Positions 1-7,595 of a stretch of DNA of 21,071 nt are shown here, piece by piece. Both the position numbers and the translations under genes were made by a program. Every line of letters starts with the position of its first letter. The stretch's first letter is position 1. The notes under the pieces are model-generated. The model saw only the letters and a list, made by a program, of their open reading frames with translations. It was not told the DNA's origin and did not search any database. Source of the DNA: CAZKNF01 sp964554105 (GTDB taxonomy: Bacteria; Bacteroidota; Rhodothermia; Rhodothermales; VXPQ01); the NCBI GenBank assembly GCA_964554105.1, contig CAZKNF010000061.1:1-21071 (forward strand). Reading direction: 5' to 3'.

Positions 1-1237
1 GCGCGTCGATCGTATAGATAGTGGGCTGGACGATCGGCCCGTTAGCCAGGTACGGGTTCATCCGATACAACGAATTTAAGGTGTGGTGATCAGCGTGCGG
101 CCGGTTCTGGACGTACAGCCGAACACCCTCAGCAGGATACAGATTCGCACGAATGTCGGCTGATACGTGTACGGAAGACTCGCCGCCGACGCGCTCGCCG
201 GAAGCCAGCAGCATGTGATCATCGGCTTCGAACCCCATCACGCGTCCGAGTGCCGTCAGTTCGAGTCCGCGAGATAGCGTCAGCTTGAGTCCGCCCGCTC
301 CGTCAAACATCTGGACGGTCCCCGCGACGCCGTCATCGTCTCGACCGATGCCCGTAAATCTGGCGTCTGCGCGGATGCTTTGTGCCGGTGCGATCGGGAC
401 CCGGAAGTCGGCGTCAAGATCGATCGTGGACTCCCGACTTTCGAAGAAGTCCTCCTCCGCGGACGAGAGCGTCGTCGACAGCGGCATCTCGTATGAGGTG
501 GTGCCGAAGTGAAGTCGCGCATCGAGATCTATCGTGCTTGCGGCCGGCGTGCGCACCCAGGCTGCGACGCCTCCGCCGCGGCCTTCTCGCTCGGGAGGGG
601 AGTCAGGGAGGTTTCCGGCTGACGCCGATGGTTCCGCCCCGAAGAGCAGGTAGTTGTTCAGGAAGCCGTCAACCTCGACTCCCGCTACCGCTCGGGCGCT
701 GGAGTGCTGCAGACCCACGACAGCGTCGAGTGCATCGAACGAGGACTGAGCGTCCGGCTCTGAATCGAGCGGCTCGTGTCCGTCGGATCCGTCATAGTCC
801 AGTCTTGAGTACACTGCCAGAGGATTATTGATCGGCCATTCGGTCCGCAACCTGACGAGCCTGCTGAAATAGCGTCCCGCCGACGCTTCGATGAGCCCGT
901 TCCGAGGGGAGCGGCTAATGAGCGATGCGACCTCCGGCGGTCGCGGCGGATCAAGTGGACTCGTCGGGAGATCGACGCTTTCCTGCTTATACGTTTCGAC
1001 AAACGGCTGCCGATCGGCGGGGATGGATGCCACCTGCGGCGGGGGATTGAATCCGACGAGCGGCTGTCGCTGAAGCGATGGCATGGATATCTCGAGCTGG
1101 CCGCGAATCTCGACGACGCGCGGCGCAATATCCGGAAGCACGGGATCTCGTTCTTCCTCCTGCGCACTAGCGGTCTGCACAAGTGTAAGCGTGAGCACGG
1201 CAACGAGCAGTGATATGCCCATCGGTCCTGCTCTCAT
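1..1237 (-). CDS. Exported outer-membrane beta-barrel-like protein, partial (C-terminus beyond window)
   Basis: An uninterrupted reading frame runs from an ATG at 1237 to the left edge, giving 412 visible residues. Residues 1-25 form a signal peptide: a short basic start, a Leu/Val-rich core and an ASA cleavage motif before Gln26. The mature part lacks a recognisable TonB plug. It is made of alternating-polarity segments ending in aromatic or Arg residues, with Asp/Ser/Gly-rich loops, as expected for outer-membrane beta strands. The start at 1237 is chosen over an in-frame ATG at 1255 because a good ribosome site lies 7 bases upstream and residue 2 onward gives a clean signal peptide. It follows the TPR gene by 19 bases, so the two are probably one operon. 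In Bacteroidota, large TPR proteins are often paired with such barrels. The exact family and ligand are unknown. Confidence 0.75.
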   Translation of the reverse strand, partial: MRAGPMGISLLVAVLTLTLVQTASAQEEERDPVLPDIAPRVVEIRGQLEISMPSLQRQPLVGFNPPPQVASIPADRQPFVETYKQESVDLPTSPLDPPRPPEVASLISRSPRNGLIEASAGRYFSRLVRLRTEWPINNPLAVYSRLDYDGSDGHEPLDSEPDAQSSFDALDAVVGLQHSSARAVAGVEVDGFLNNYLLFGAEPSASAGNLPDSPPEREGRGGGVAAWVRTPAASTIDLDARLHFGTTSYEMPLSTTLSSAEEDFFESRESTIDLDADFRVPIAPAQSIRADARFTGIGRDDDGVAGTVQMFDGAGGLKLTLSRGLELTALGRVMGFEADDHMLLASGERVGGESSVHVSADIRANLYPAEGVRLYVQNRPHADHHTLNSLYRMNPYLANGPIVQPTIYTIDA

Positions 1238-1244
1238 ATGTAAT

Positions 1245-1250
1245 CTCTCC
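1245..1250 (-). promoter_or_regulatory. Shine-Dalgarno site GGAGAG for the beta-barrel gene
   Basis: On the minus strand GGAGAG lies 7 bases before the ATG at 1237, immediately after the TPR gene's stop codon. It decides the start of the barrel gene. It stands out because most genes in this window have no clear ribosome site. Confidence 0.6.
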
Positions 1251-1256
1251 GGCATG

Positions 1257-4200
1257 CTAAAGCGCCTCTTTCTGCTGGGCGGCCGTATCCGCATGGGGTG
1301 TTCCACCAAATTCTTCAATGACGCGATCGTAGACCCGCGCCGCTTCCCCGGACTGGCCGAGCGCCTGAAAGGCCTCTGCCTGGGCGAGATAGCCGCGAGC
1401 CACCCACTCATGGTATCCGGTGAACAGGACCGGCATTCGGCTCAACTCATCCAGAGCCCGCCGCGCGTTTCCCGTCTCAATCAGCAGCGTGCCGAGCCGA
1501 AAGAGCGCTTCGGCCCCGAGTTCGTCGCGACTGCGATTGACGACTTGTTCGTACATGTCGAGGGCATCCTCATGCCGCCCCGTCTCTTCGTAAACCCGTG
1601 CGAGGCCAACGTATGCTGGAAGTGTTTCAGGCGCGTCCGGATCGGCACTCACTGCATCCTCCAGTAATCTCGCAGCATCTTCTCGCCGGTCGACTTGCAG
1701 AAGGGCCATGCCCTGGCCGTATAGTGCTTCGGCAACCAGTCGACTGTCGTTCGGTCGGGCGGATTGCAGCCTTCGATACAACGTTAGTGCATCCTGCGGC
1801 CGATTCTGATCCAGATAGATCCCACCAAGGAGGCGAGCGGCATCAGGAAATCGATCGCTGGATGAGTCCTGAGTAGTGATTGACTCGAGATACGAAACAG
1901 CTTCATCGGCTTCGCCGCGTTCGAAGTAGATGCTGCCCAGATAGTAGCGGGCTTCCGCCAGCAGCTCGTCGTTCTGTGAGCGTTCGACGAATTGCTCCAG
2001 ATAGGAGAGCGCCTCGTCCGTGCGGCCGCTTTGATAGTAGACTTCTGCCTGGCGAAATCGCAGCTCGTCGGCAACGGGCGAATTTGGATTCGCCGCAATA
2101 AATTCTTCGATCGCCTCTGCCGCACCCGAATCATCACCCGCCGACAGCAACGCGTACTGAATGCCGGCCGCGGCATCGGAGACAAAGACGCTGTTCGGAT
2201 AACGCTCGAGCACGACGCGGTAGGCGTCGATCGCTTCGGCGGCGCGGCCGGCGTTGAATAGGGCGTCCCCGATGCCGTACTGGGCTTTGGCGGCCAGAGG
2301 ATCCCGAGGATACTGCTCGATCACCGTTTGATATTCGGTGATCGCCTGATCGTAGTCCTGATTCTGGAAAAAGATGTTGCCAAGGCTGAGCCGCGCCTCT
2401 TCAGCCCACTCACTATCCGGATACTCCCGGAGGAGCTCGCGAAACGAGGAAATAGCGTCGAACGCCTCACCCGAGTTGTAGAATGCCTGCGCCACCTGGT
2501 AGAGTGCGTAGTCACCTGCCTGTTCGGCGACCTGACGATAGGTTCGAATCGCATCCGAGTAGCGCTTCAGCACGTAGTAACTGTCGGCCAGCCGCAGCAG
2601 GGCATCAGTGCGATACGGCACGAACTCTTCGCTGCCGGAAGCGCGGTATGCTTCAAGGAATCGATTGAATTCCGTCACCGCCTGGCTATAATTGCCCTGC
2701 TTGAAATTCGTCCAGCCAAGCGCATAGTGCGCCGCGTCTGCATGGTCCCCGCCGGGATACGATTGCAGGTATTGCGTAAAGAGCTCGGCTGCGCGATTCA
2801 GCTCGTCAAGCTGATAGTAACTTTCCGCGGCCCAGAACAGGGCCTCGGCGCCCTCGTCCGAACGCTCCGACTGCTCGTGCAACTCGGAAAATGCCGCGGC
2901 GGACTCAGAATACTCGCCATTTCGGTACTGCAGCCAGGCACGCTGAAATCTAACCTCCTCCCTGAGATTGGCGGGGGCCGCATCCAGATCAATGGCACGT
3001 TCGAAATCGGATAGTGCCTGTTCGAAATCCCCGCCGGCAATCGCTGTGTTGCCCCGGTAGTAAAGCGCCTCGCCGACCAGCTCATGGTCCGGAAAGCGAT
3101 CTACGACCTCTGTGAAGGCCTCGTCGGCCTCAGGATATCGTCTTTGATCGTAGTAGCCGACGGCAAGCTCGAACCGGGCCTGCGGCGCCAATTCATGTTC
3201 GGGCCACCGATCGACGAATAACTCGAGGAGCTCGATCGCGGTGTCGGGCTGCTTCGCGAGCCGCTCGTTCACGGCCTCGTAGTACGTGGCCCGGGCGGCA
3301 AGATCGTCTCCGGCGCCTTCTCGAGAGCGGGCGAAATGTTCGGCCGCCCACTGATGCGCCCCCTCGTAATAGTAGTTCCACCCAAGACCGTATAGAGCGC
3401 GCCGGTAATACGGACTGTCCGGATTGCTTTCGGTAAATCGCCGGTAGTGAATGATCGCGTTCTCACTGTCCCGAAGCTGGTTGTGGGACTCGGCCAGCAG
3501 AAAGGTCGCGCGTTCGCGGGCATCCTCTTCCAGATTCGGAAGACGACGCTCGATCTCCGTGACGGCTCGCTGGAAATCCCCCAGTTCGTAGTACGTTTCC
3601 GCCAGAGCCAGGCCGATGTTGCGCGCGTAGGAAGATTCGGGATAGCGCGCTGCGAGCAGTTCAAAAGCCTCGGCGGCGGCATCATATTCGCCCTGCTCCA
3701 CGCGCGTGAACCCAATGGTGTAAAGCGCGACCGGAGCAGTTTCCGTACGTCGATAATCGTCGGCCGCCCGGCGGAAATAACGAATCGCATCCTCGTGCTG
3801 ATTGCGATGCAGTGCCGACTCCCCCATCCAGTACAGCGCCTTCGCGGCCGCTTCCGGCTCGGGCTGATCATCCACAACCTGGCCGAGAACGTCTATCGCA
3901 CGATCGTACTGTTCAGACGTGTAGAAGTACTTGCCGAGCGCAAGGCGTGAGCTCGCTGAAAGGGGATGAAAGGGATATTCTTGCTCGAAACGATGGAACA
4001 GCGAGACGGCTTCTTCCTCAAGTCCAACAGCCAGGGAAGCTTCCGCCTGGTAGTAGAGCGCGTCCGCCGCATTCACGTCGTCGGGATACTGCTTACGAAA
4101 CGCCGCAAAGCCGTGGATAGCCTCACGATAGAGCTGATGCGCGAAAAGACTGTACGCATCCACGAATTCCGACGGCCCGGTCTCAGTTTCGAGTTGGGCG

Positions 4201-4283
4201 ACAGCCTGCATCCGTGGGTGAAAGCTGGGAGCCACTACTCCGATCGCCAGCGTCAGGAGCGTACACGTCAAGAGGATGCGCAT
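1257..4283 (-). CDS. Large periplasmic tetratricopeptide-repeat (TPR) protein
   Basis: A 1008-residue protein with an N-terminal signal peptide (hydrophobic residues 3-20, probable cleavage near residue 28). The rest, from about residue 40 to the end, is a nearly continuous array of TPR-like helical hairpins. Recurrent signatures include A-L-Y-x-x-G, Y-x-x-A-I/V-x-x-F and a Y-P at the repeat end, the pattern of the YbgF/BamD-like outer-membrane lipoprotein and Tol-associated TPR families. No catalytic domain is visible, so it is most likely a scaffold that binds peptides or partner proteins in the periplasm. There is no lipobox Cys. It is the first gene of a minus-strand pair with the beta-barrel gene 19 bases downstream, and a role in assembling or assisting that barrel is a reasonable inference. 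No clear ribosome site precedes the ATG. Confidence 0.9.
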   Translation of the reverse strand: MRILLTCTLLTLAIGVVAPSFHPRMQAVAQLETETGPSEFVDAYSLFAHQLYREAIHGFAAFRKQYPDDVNAADALYYQAEASLAVGLEEEAVSLFHRFEQEYPFHPLSASSRLALGKYFYTSEQYDRAIDVLGQVVDDQPEPEAAAKALYWMGESALHRNQHEDAIRYFRRAADDYRRTETAPVALYTIGFTRVEQGEYDAAAEAFELLAARYPESSYARNIGLALAETYYELGDFQRAVTEIERRLPNLEEDARERATFLLAESHNQLRDSENAIIHYRRFTESNPDSPYYRRALYGLGWNYYYEGAHQWAAEHFARSREGAGDDLAARATYYEAVNERLAKQPDTAIELLELFVDRWPEHELAPQARFELAVGYYDQRRYPEADEAFTEVVDRFPDHELVGEALYYRGNTAIAGGDFEQALSDFERAIDLDAAPANLREEVRFQRAWLQYRNGEYSESAAAFSELHEQSERSDEGAEALFWAAESYYQLDELNRAAELFTQYLQSYPGGDHADAAHYALGWTNFKQGNYSQAVTEFNRFLEAYRASGSEEFVPYRTDALLRLADSYYVLKRYSDAIRTYRQVAEQAGDYALYQVAQAFYNSGEAFDAISSFRELLREYPDSEWAEEARLSLGNIFFQNQDYDQAITEYQTVIEQYPRDPLAAKAQYGIGDALFNAGRAAEAIDAYRVVLERYPNSVFVSDAAAGIQYALLSAGDDSGAAEAIEEFIAANPNSPVADELRFRQAEVYYQSGRTDEALSYLEQFVERSQNDELLAEARYYLGSIYFERGEADEAVSYLESITTQDSSSDRFPDAARLLGGIYLDQNRPQDALTLYRRLQSARPNDSRLVAEALYGQGMALLQVDRREDAARLLEDAVSADPDAPETLPAYVGLARVYEETGRHEDALDMYEQVVNRSRDELGAEALFRLGTLLIETGNARRALDELSRMPVLFTGYHEWVARGYLAQAEAFQALGQSGEAARVYDRVIEEFGGTPHADTAAQQKEAL

Positions 4284-4686
4284 AACGAAGTGCGGTAGGG
4301 GTCGGACTTTTTTAAGGACGCCGCTGCGTCGCGGCGGTGAGCCGCAGCGAGCGTGCCGGAAACAATATGCCCGATGCTTTGCAATCTACGTGCGAGCGAC
4401 GGATGGTGGAGTCGCTGGCAAATAGGCGGACGGGTCGCCTTATGGCTGTCATTTCAATTGGTTCCGCCTCTCTGTACAAGACGGAAATCGCAGGGCTCGA
4501 CGCAGCATTGAGAGAGGCAGGGCCGCGGCGTCACCTGCGACGGCAACATAATAATGCACAATGGTAAATATGTTGCAATAAGCCGCTAAATTCATCCACC
4601 GCTGAAAGATGGTCGGATAGTTTAGCTTTACCTGACGTTTTAGAATAGGTACTTACTGCCCTCACCAGAGCACATCGGAGTTTTTT
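4284..4686. other. 403-base intergenic gap between divergent genes
   Basis: The stretch separates the divergent TPR and DUF883-like genes and should hold both promoters, but I cannot place either with confidence. It contains a GC-rich hairpin at 4320-4337 (CGCCGC, 6-base loop, GCGGCG) next to a run of six T at 4307-4313. The order of hairpin and T-run does not make a terminator for either neighbour. The right half (about 4545-4686) is clearly more AT-rich than the surrounding genes, as expected of a promoter region. A 76-codon open frame at 4337-4567 has no ribosome site and no recognisable product, so I do not call it. Confidence 0.5.
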
Positions 4687-5058
4687 ATGACTAAGCGCAA
4701 GAATCCCGAGGAACGCTCGGCTAGGGCCATGCCCCAGCCGGGTCAAGCACCCGGAAAGCCTACGGGCAACGAGGTGTTTGGAGGAACTCAGAAGGCCGTT
4801 GCGGGCGGACCCACCCGGCTTCCCGAATCCGCCGAGGAGACGCCGGTCGCGGAAGAGCAGGTTGAAGAGTTTGAGATGCTCCTGGCGACCGCATCGGAGT
4901 ACTATGACCGCTTGATGGAATCAGCCGGAAGACTGTCAGAGCAGGCCTCGAATGCGTTTGATGGCGGAAGGCGCCTCGTCCGGAAAAATCCGGGCAGCAC
5001 ATTCATCGGTGCCTTCGTCGTCGGTGTAGTCGTGGGGATGATCCGGAATCGACGCTGA
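4687..5058 (+). CDS. DUF883/ElaB-like small membrane-anchored protein
   Basis: A 123-residue protein. Residues 1-50 are polar, Pro/Gly-rich and probably disordered. Residues 53-97 form an acidic amphipathic helix. It then has a basic stretch, an Asn-Pro-Gly at 101-103 and a single C-terminal hydrophobic segment (about 103-119) with Gly-x-x-x-Gly spacing, ending in Arg residues. This architecture (helix, 'NP', glycine-zipper anchor, basic tail) matches the DUF883 family (ElaB/YqjD/YgaM), whose studied E. coli member YqjD is an inner-membrane protein that binds ribosomes in stationary phase. The family call rests on this architecture, not on an alignment. A clear GGAG at 4677-4680, six bases from the ATG, supports the start. 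Two more genes with similar anchors follow. Confidence 0.7.
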   Translation: MTKRKNPEERSARAMPQPGQAPGKPTGNEVFGGTQKAVAGGPTRLPESAEETPVAEEQVEEFEMLLATASEYYDRLMESAGRLSEQASNAFDGGRRLVRKNPGSTFIGAFVVGVVVGMIRNRR

Positions 5059-5157
5059 GCATAGTCGTCGGCGACCGAATCAAATTTCTCGTTTCTTGCA
5101 TCCGTACAAGGCGAGCCTCGTAGTCCTGAATAGCAAATAGCGAAACTCAGCAGTGTG

Positions 5158-5391
5158 ATGGACGCCTCGAGAACTATTGAAACAGACGCATCAAGATTTA
5201 CGGCCAGAGAAAGGCCCGGTGGGTCGTCGGCCGCAGATCGATTCACCGGTAACGCCGATCGGAGGGGATCTTCTCGGACGACTGCGTCAGAACAGGAAGC
5301 TATAAAGATGTGGATTCGACAGCATGAGGATGCTGCATTGCTGGCGGCATTTGCGTTCGGCGTTTTCGTCGGTGTATTCATGCGTCCATGA
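5158..5391 (+). CDS. Small protein with C-terminal glycine-rich membrane anchor
   Basis: A 77-residue frame starting at the ATG at 5158; a GTG three bases earlier is an alternative. Residues 1-50 are polar and Arg/Ser/Thr-rich with no recognisable domain. The last 26 residues hold a short helix start followed by a hydrophobic segment (about 59-75) with Phe-Gly-Val-Phe-Val-Gly spacing, much like the anchors of the genes on either side. No ribosome site precedes 5158. An internal ATG at 5308 has AGGAAG 8 bases upstream and would give only a 27-residue peptide consisting of the anchor. The anchor's similarity to its neighbours is the main reason to believe the gene is real; the true start is uncertain. 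Confidence 0.55.
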   Translation: MDASRTIETDASRFTARERPGGSSAADRFTGNADRRGSSRTTASEQEAIKMWIRQHEDAALLAAFAFGVFVGVFMRP

Positions 5392-5490
5392 AAACGTTGA
5401 TCAGCCGTCGCGTTGATCTCGAAGAACGATCGCCGCTCCGCAGCTAGTGACTGCCGAGCGAGCACATTCATCTATCTGATTAACTATGAA

Positions 5491-5496
5491 CGGAGG
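5491..5496 (+). promoter_or_regulatory. Shine-Dalgarno site CGGAGG that fixes a GTG start
   Basis: CGGAGG at 5491-5496 ends 8 bases before the GTG at 5505. The longer reading frame would begin with a GTG at 5496 that overlaps this site itself, so translation almost certainly begins at 5505. This is among the strongest ribosome sites in the window. Confidence 0.75.
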
Positions 5497-5504
5497 TGTT
5501 TTCC

Positions 5505-6434
5505 GTGGCAGACGACCAGAATCCAGGAATCGATGAAACTCGGACGAACGGCGAAGGTCGCGAGGCCGCACCGGGAGATCCGTCACCGGATGCAGCCGGC
5601 GGACAGGGTACGGCCGAGCAGCAGGAGCAACTTCAAGAATTGACGAAAGCCTATAATCGGGCGCGGGATGAGCTGAACGAGGCTGTCCGAAGCGTTCGAG
5701 AGGAGCTTGCCAGGGTTGACTTCGATCAGGCGCGACGCCGCGCAAAGTCGTGGGTTGATGAGAATCCCACACTCGCGGTCTTCCTCGGAATTGGTGCAGG
5801 GATACTCACAGGGCGTCTCATATCAAATGCCATGCATCCCACGCCGCCCCCGTTGTCGGAACGTGCTCGCCGTCGCGCACAGATACTGGCGCGGGAAGGA
5901 GGGGAGTACGCTGGTGAATTCAGTACCACACTCGCGAAGCAGATCGCGCGAGCACTCCATGAAGCCGGAGATGCCGGTGCGGTTGCAGCAAAACGAGGCG
6001 GCGAGGTGGCGGAGACTGTAGGGCGTAGAGCTCGGACGTTGGGCGACGACGTCTCACATCGCGCCGAGAAGGCTGGCAAAGACCTGTCGAAAAGAGCGGA
6101 GAAGGCGGGTAAAGAGCTGTCGAAACGGGCCGAGCGCGCCGGACGCGACGCATCGTTTCGAGCACGTGATTTCAGCGAATCATTCACGGTCAGGCTCGAC
6201 GATATTTCAGAGGCCCTCTCCGATGGCGCCTCGCGCTCCGTCAAGGAACTCGAAGATGCGGCGCATGATCTTTCGAAGACGATGAAGAAGAAGTCGAAGC
6301 ATGTGAAGAAGTCGACGACTAAGAACGTCGAACGCGGCATCGAATATTCAGACGCCATGCTAAACGCGGCGCGGACGGTCGTCGCCGCCGCCGTGATCAA
6401 GAAGGTGAATAGCTGGATGAAGAGCATGCGATAG
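5505..6434 (+). CDS. DUF883-like anchored protein with 11-residue amphipathic repeats
   Basis: A 309-residue protein starting at GTG 5505, set by the CGGAGG site upstream. Residues 1-38 are acidic and low-complexity. Residues 39-85 form a charged helix or coiled coil. Asn-Pro at 87-88 then leads into a glycine-zipper membrane segment (about 89-107), as in DUF883 proteins. Unlike that family, which ends at the anchor, about 200 residues follow. Residues 173-227 are five consecutive 11-residue units of the form S-K-R-A-E-K-A-G-K-E-L, followed by Lys-rich helices up to the C-terminus. Eleven-residue repeats are typical of surface-lying amphipathic helices such as apolipoproteins, synucleins and LEA proteins. 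It may lie along a membrane surface or bind nucleic acid or ribosomes; the function is unknown. It is the third gene of a cluster with similar anchors. Confidence 0.75.
   Translation: MADDQNPGIDETRTNGEGREAAPGDPSPDAAGGQGTAEQQEQLQELTKAYNRARDELNEAVRSVREELARVDFDQARRRAKSWVDENPTLAVFLGIGAGILTGRLISNAMHPTPPPLSERARRRAQILAREGGEYAGEFSTTLAKQIARALHEAGDAGAVAAKRGGEVAETVGRRARTLGDDVSHRAEKAGKDLSKRAEKAGKELSKRAERAGRDASFRARDFSESFTVRLDDISEALSDGASRSVKELEDAAHDLSKTMKKKSKHVKKSTTKNVERGIEYSDAMLNAARTVVAAAVIKKVNSWMKSMR
6021..6185 (+). repeat. Five in-frame 33-base units encoding 11-residue repeats
   Basis: Units begin at 6021, 6054, 6087, 6120 and 6153. The middle three are near-identical in protein (SHRAEKAGKDL, SKRAEKAGKEL, SKRAERAGRDA); the flanking two (GRRARTLGDDV, SFRARDFSESF) are diverged. 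The DNA of the units has drifted at third codon positions, so the repeat looks maintained by protein selection and not freshly duplicated. Confidence 0.8.
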
Positions 6435-6498
6435 GGCGGTTGTCCTGCGCCTGCCAAATCCGCCGTCTGTTAAGTCCGAAGCCGGTGGATGCGGGCAT

Positions 6499-6516
6499 CG
6501 TACGACTACGTACGAC
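6499..6516. repeat. Two direct copies of CGTACGAC, one helical turn apart
   Basis: CGTACGAC occurs at 6499-6506 and 6509-6516 with start-to-start spacing of 10 bases; each copy contains the palindrome CGTACG. It lies in the 228-base gap upstream of the PfkB-family gene and about 75 bases upstream of a TATAAT. It could be a regulator site, but nothing else supports that. Confidence 0.3.
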
Positions 6517-6589
6517 GACCTCGCGCGGATAAGATCAGGTGGCGGCAGTTGCGTTAATCCGATACCGTGATTTCGGCGTGCTGAGTTCG

Positions 6590-6595
6590 TATAAT
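6590..6595 (+). promoter_or_regulatory. Candidate -10 element (TATAAT) for the kinase gene
   Basis: A perfect TATAAT, continued as TATAATTG (7 of 8 matches to the Bacteroidota -7 element TAnnTTTG), lies 68 bases before the GTG start of the PfkB-family gene. No convincing -35 or -33 element lies at the expected distance, so this is tentative. Confidence 0.35.
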
Positions 6596-6662
6596 TGGTT
6601 GGTCGGCAGGCATTTTCGTTGCCTGCGTCGCACGTCCCACTAGTTGTCGAGGTCAGTCCATA

Positions 6663-7595
6663 GTGAGTATTCTAGCCGTAGGTACGGTTGCTCTAGATTC
6701 CATCGAGACACCATTCGGAGCGGAAAAAAACGTTTTGGGCGGCAGCGCGACGTATATCGCGTTTGCCGCTCGGTACTTTGCACCGGACGTCCGCCTGGTA
6801 GGTGTGGTCGGATCTGATTTCCCGCAAGAGTATCTTACGCTTCTGCAGGAGACCGGTGTCGATCTGCGAGGACTCGAAATAGACGCTGAGGGAAGTACCT
6901 TCGCGTGGTCGGGCCGATACCACTACGATCTGAATGATCGCGATACGCTCGCGACGCATTTGAACGTCCTCGAGACGTTTGACCCGGTCGTACCTGAGGC
7001 CTATCGAGACAGCCGCATCATATGTCTGGGCAATCTCGATCCGACGATTCAGCGCAACGTGCTCGAGCAGATCGATCATCCCGAGCTCGTCGTATGTGAC
7101 ACGATGAACTACTGGATCGAGAACACACCGGACAGCTTGCGCGAAACGCTTGCGCTGGTGGACTGCCTCATAATCAACGACGCCGAAGCCCGCGAGCTAT
7201 CCGACGAACCGAATCTTGTGAAGGCGGCAAGAATCATTCGTGACATGGGTCCGGATTCACTCATCATCAAGAAAGGCGAACACGGCGCGCTTCTCTTCTG
7301 TGAGGATCACATTTTCAGTGCACCTGCCTATCCGCTGGAGGATATTCAGGATCCTACTGGGGCAGGTGATACGTTTGCCGGTGGATTTGTTGGTTCTATC
7401 ATTCATGAGGCGAAGCGAACGCCGGACGCGTTCAAGCGTGCCGTCATCTATGGATCCGCTATGGCATCATTCTGCGTCGAGAAGTTTGGCCCACAGCGAA
7501 TGGTCGATGTAACGGACGCGGAGCTTCAGGACCGGGTCGAGTCGTTCCGAGAACTATCCGCGATTCCGGCGGCGTCCCCGATTTACTCGGTGTGA
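6663..7595 (+). CDS. PfkB-family (ribokinase-like) sugar/nucleoside kinase
   Basis: A 310-residue cytosolic kinase that transfers phosphate from ATP to a sugar- or nucleoside-type hydroxyl. Visible family marks are the N-terminal Gly-Gly sugar-binding motif (LGGSATY, residues 25-31), the N-D-A-E motif at 172-175, and the second signature DPTGAGDTFAGG at 230-241. That signature carries the anion hole and the catalytic base Asp236. Length is normal for the family. The start is a GTG; a GAGG lies about 10 bases upstream. The substrate cannot be read from sequence alone: ribose, fructose, adenosine and other substrates all occur in this family, and the neighbours give no pathway hint. It is transcribed alone, and its last 13 bases overlap the end of the convergent coiled-coil gene. 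Confidence 0.92.
   Translation: MSILAVGTVALDSIETPFGAEKNVLGGSATYIAFAARYFAPDVRLVGVVGSDFPQEYLTLLQETGVDLRGLEIDAEGSTFAWSGRYHYDLNDRDTLATHLNVLETFDPVVPEAYRDSRIICLGNLDPTIQRNVLEQIDHPELVVCDTMNYWIENTPDSLRETLALVDCLIINDAEARELSDEPNLVKAARIIRDMGPDSLIIKKGEHGALLFCEDHIFSAPAYPLEDIQDPTGAGDTFAGGFVGSIIHEAKRTPDAFKRAVIYGSAMASFCVEKFGPQRMVDVTDAELQDRVESFRELSAIPAASPIYSV

Noticed and set aside
1083..1667. A 194-codon plus-strand open frame opposite the TPR and barrel genes
   Set aside because: It spans the junction of two well-supported minus-strand genes and looks like their antisense shadow.
4307..4337. Hairpin and T-run as a transcription terminator
   Set aside because: The T-run precedes the hairpin on the plus strand and becomes an A-run after it on the minus strand, so it cannot be an intrinsic terminator for either direction; both neighbours also start here and do not end here.
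4337..4567. A 76-codon plus-strand open frame in the gap before the DUF883-like cluster
   Set aside because: It has no ribosome site, no recognisable domain and a composition like random translation of non-coding DNA; an alternative ATG inside does not improve it.
5726..6457. A 243-codon minus-strand open frame with a hydrophobic start
   Set aside because: It is fully antisense to the 11-mer-repeat gene, whose frame has a strong ribosome site and clear protein-level repeats.
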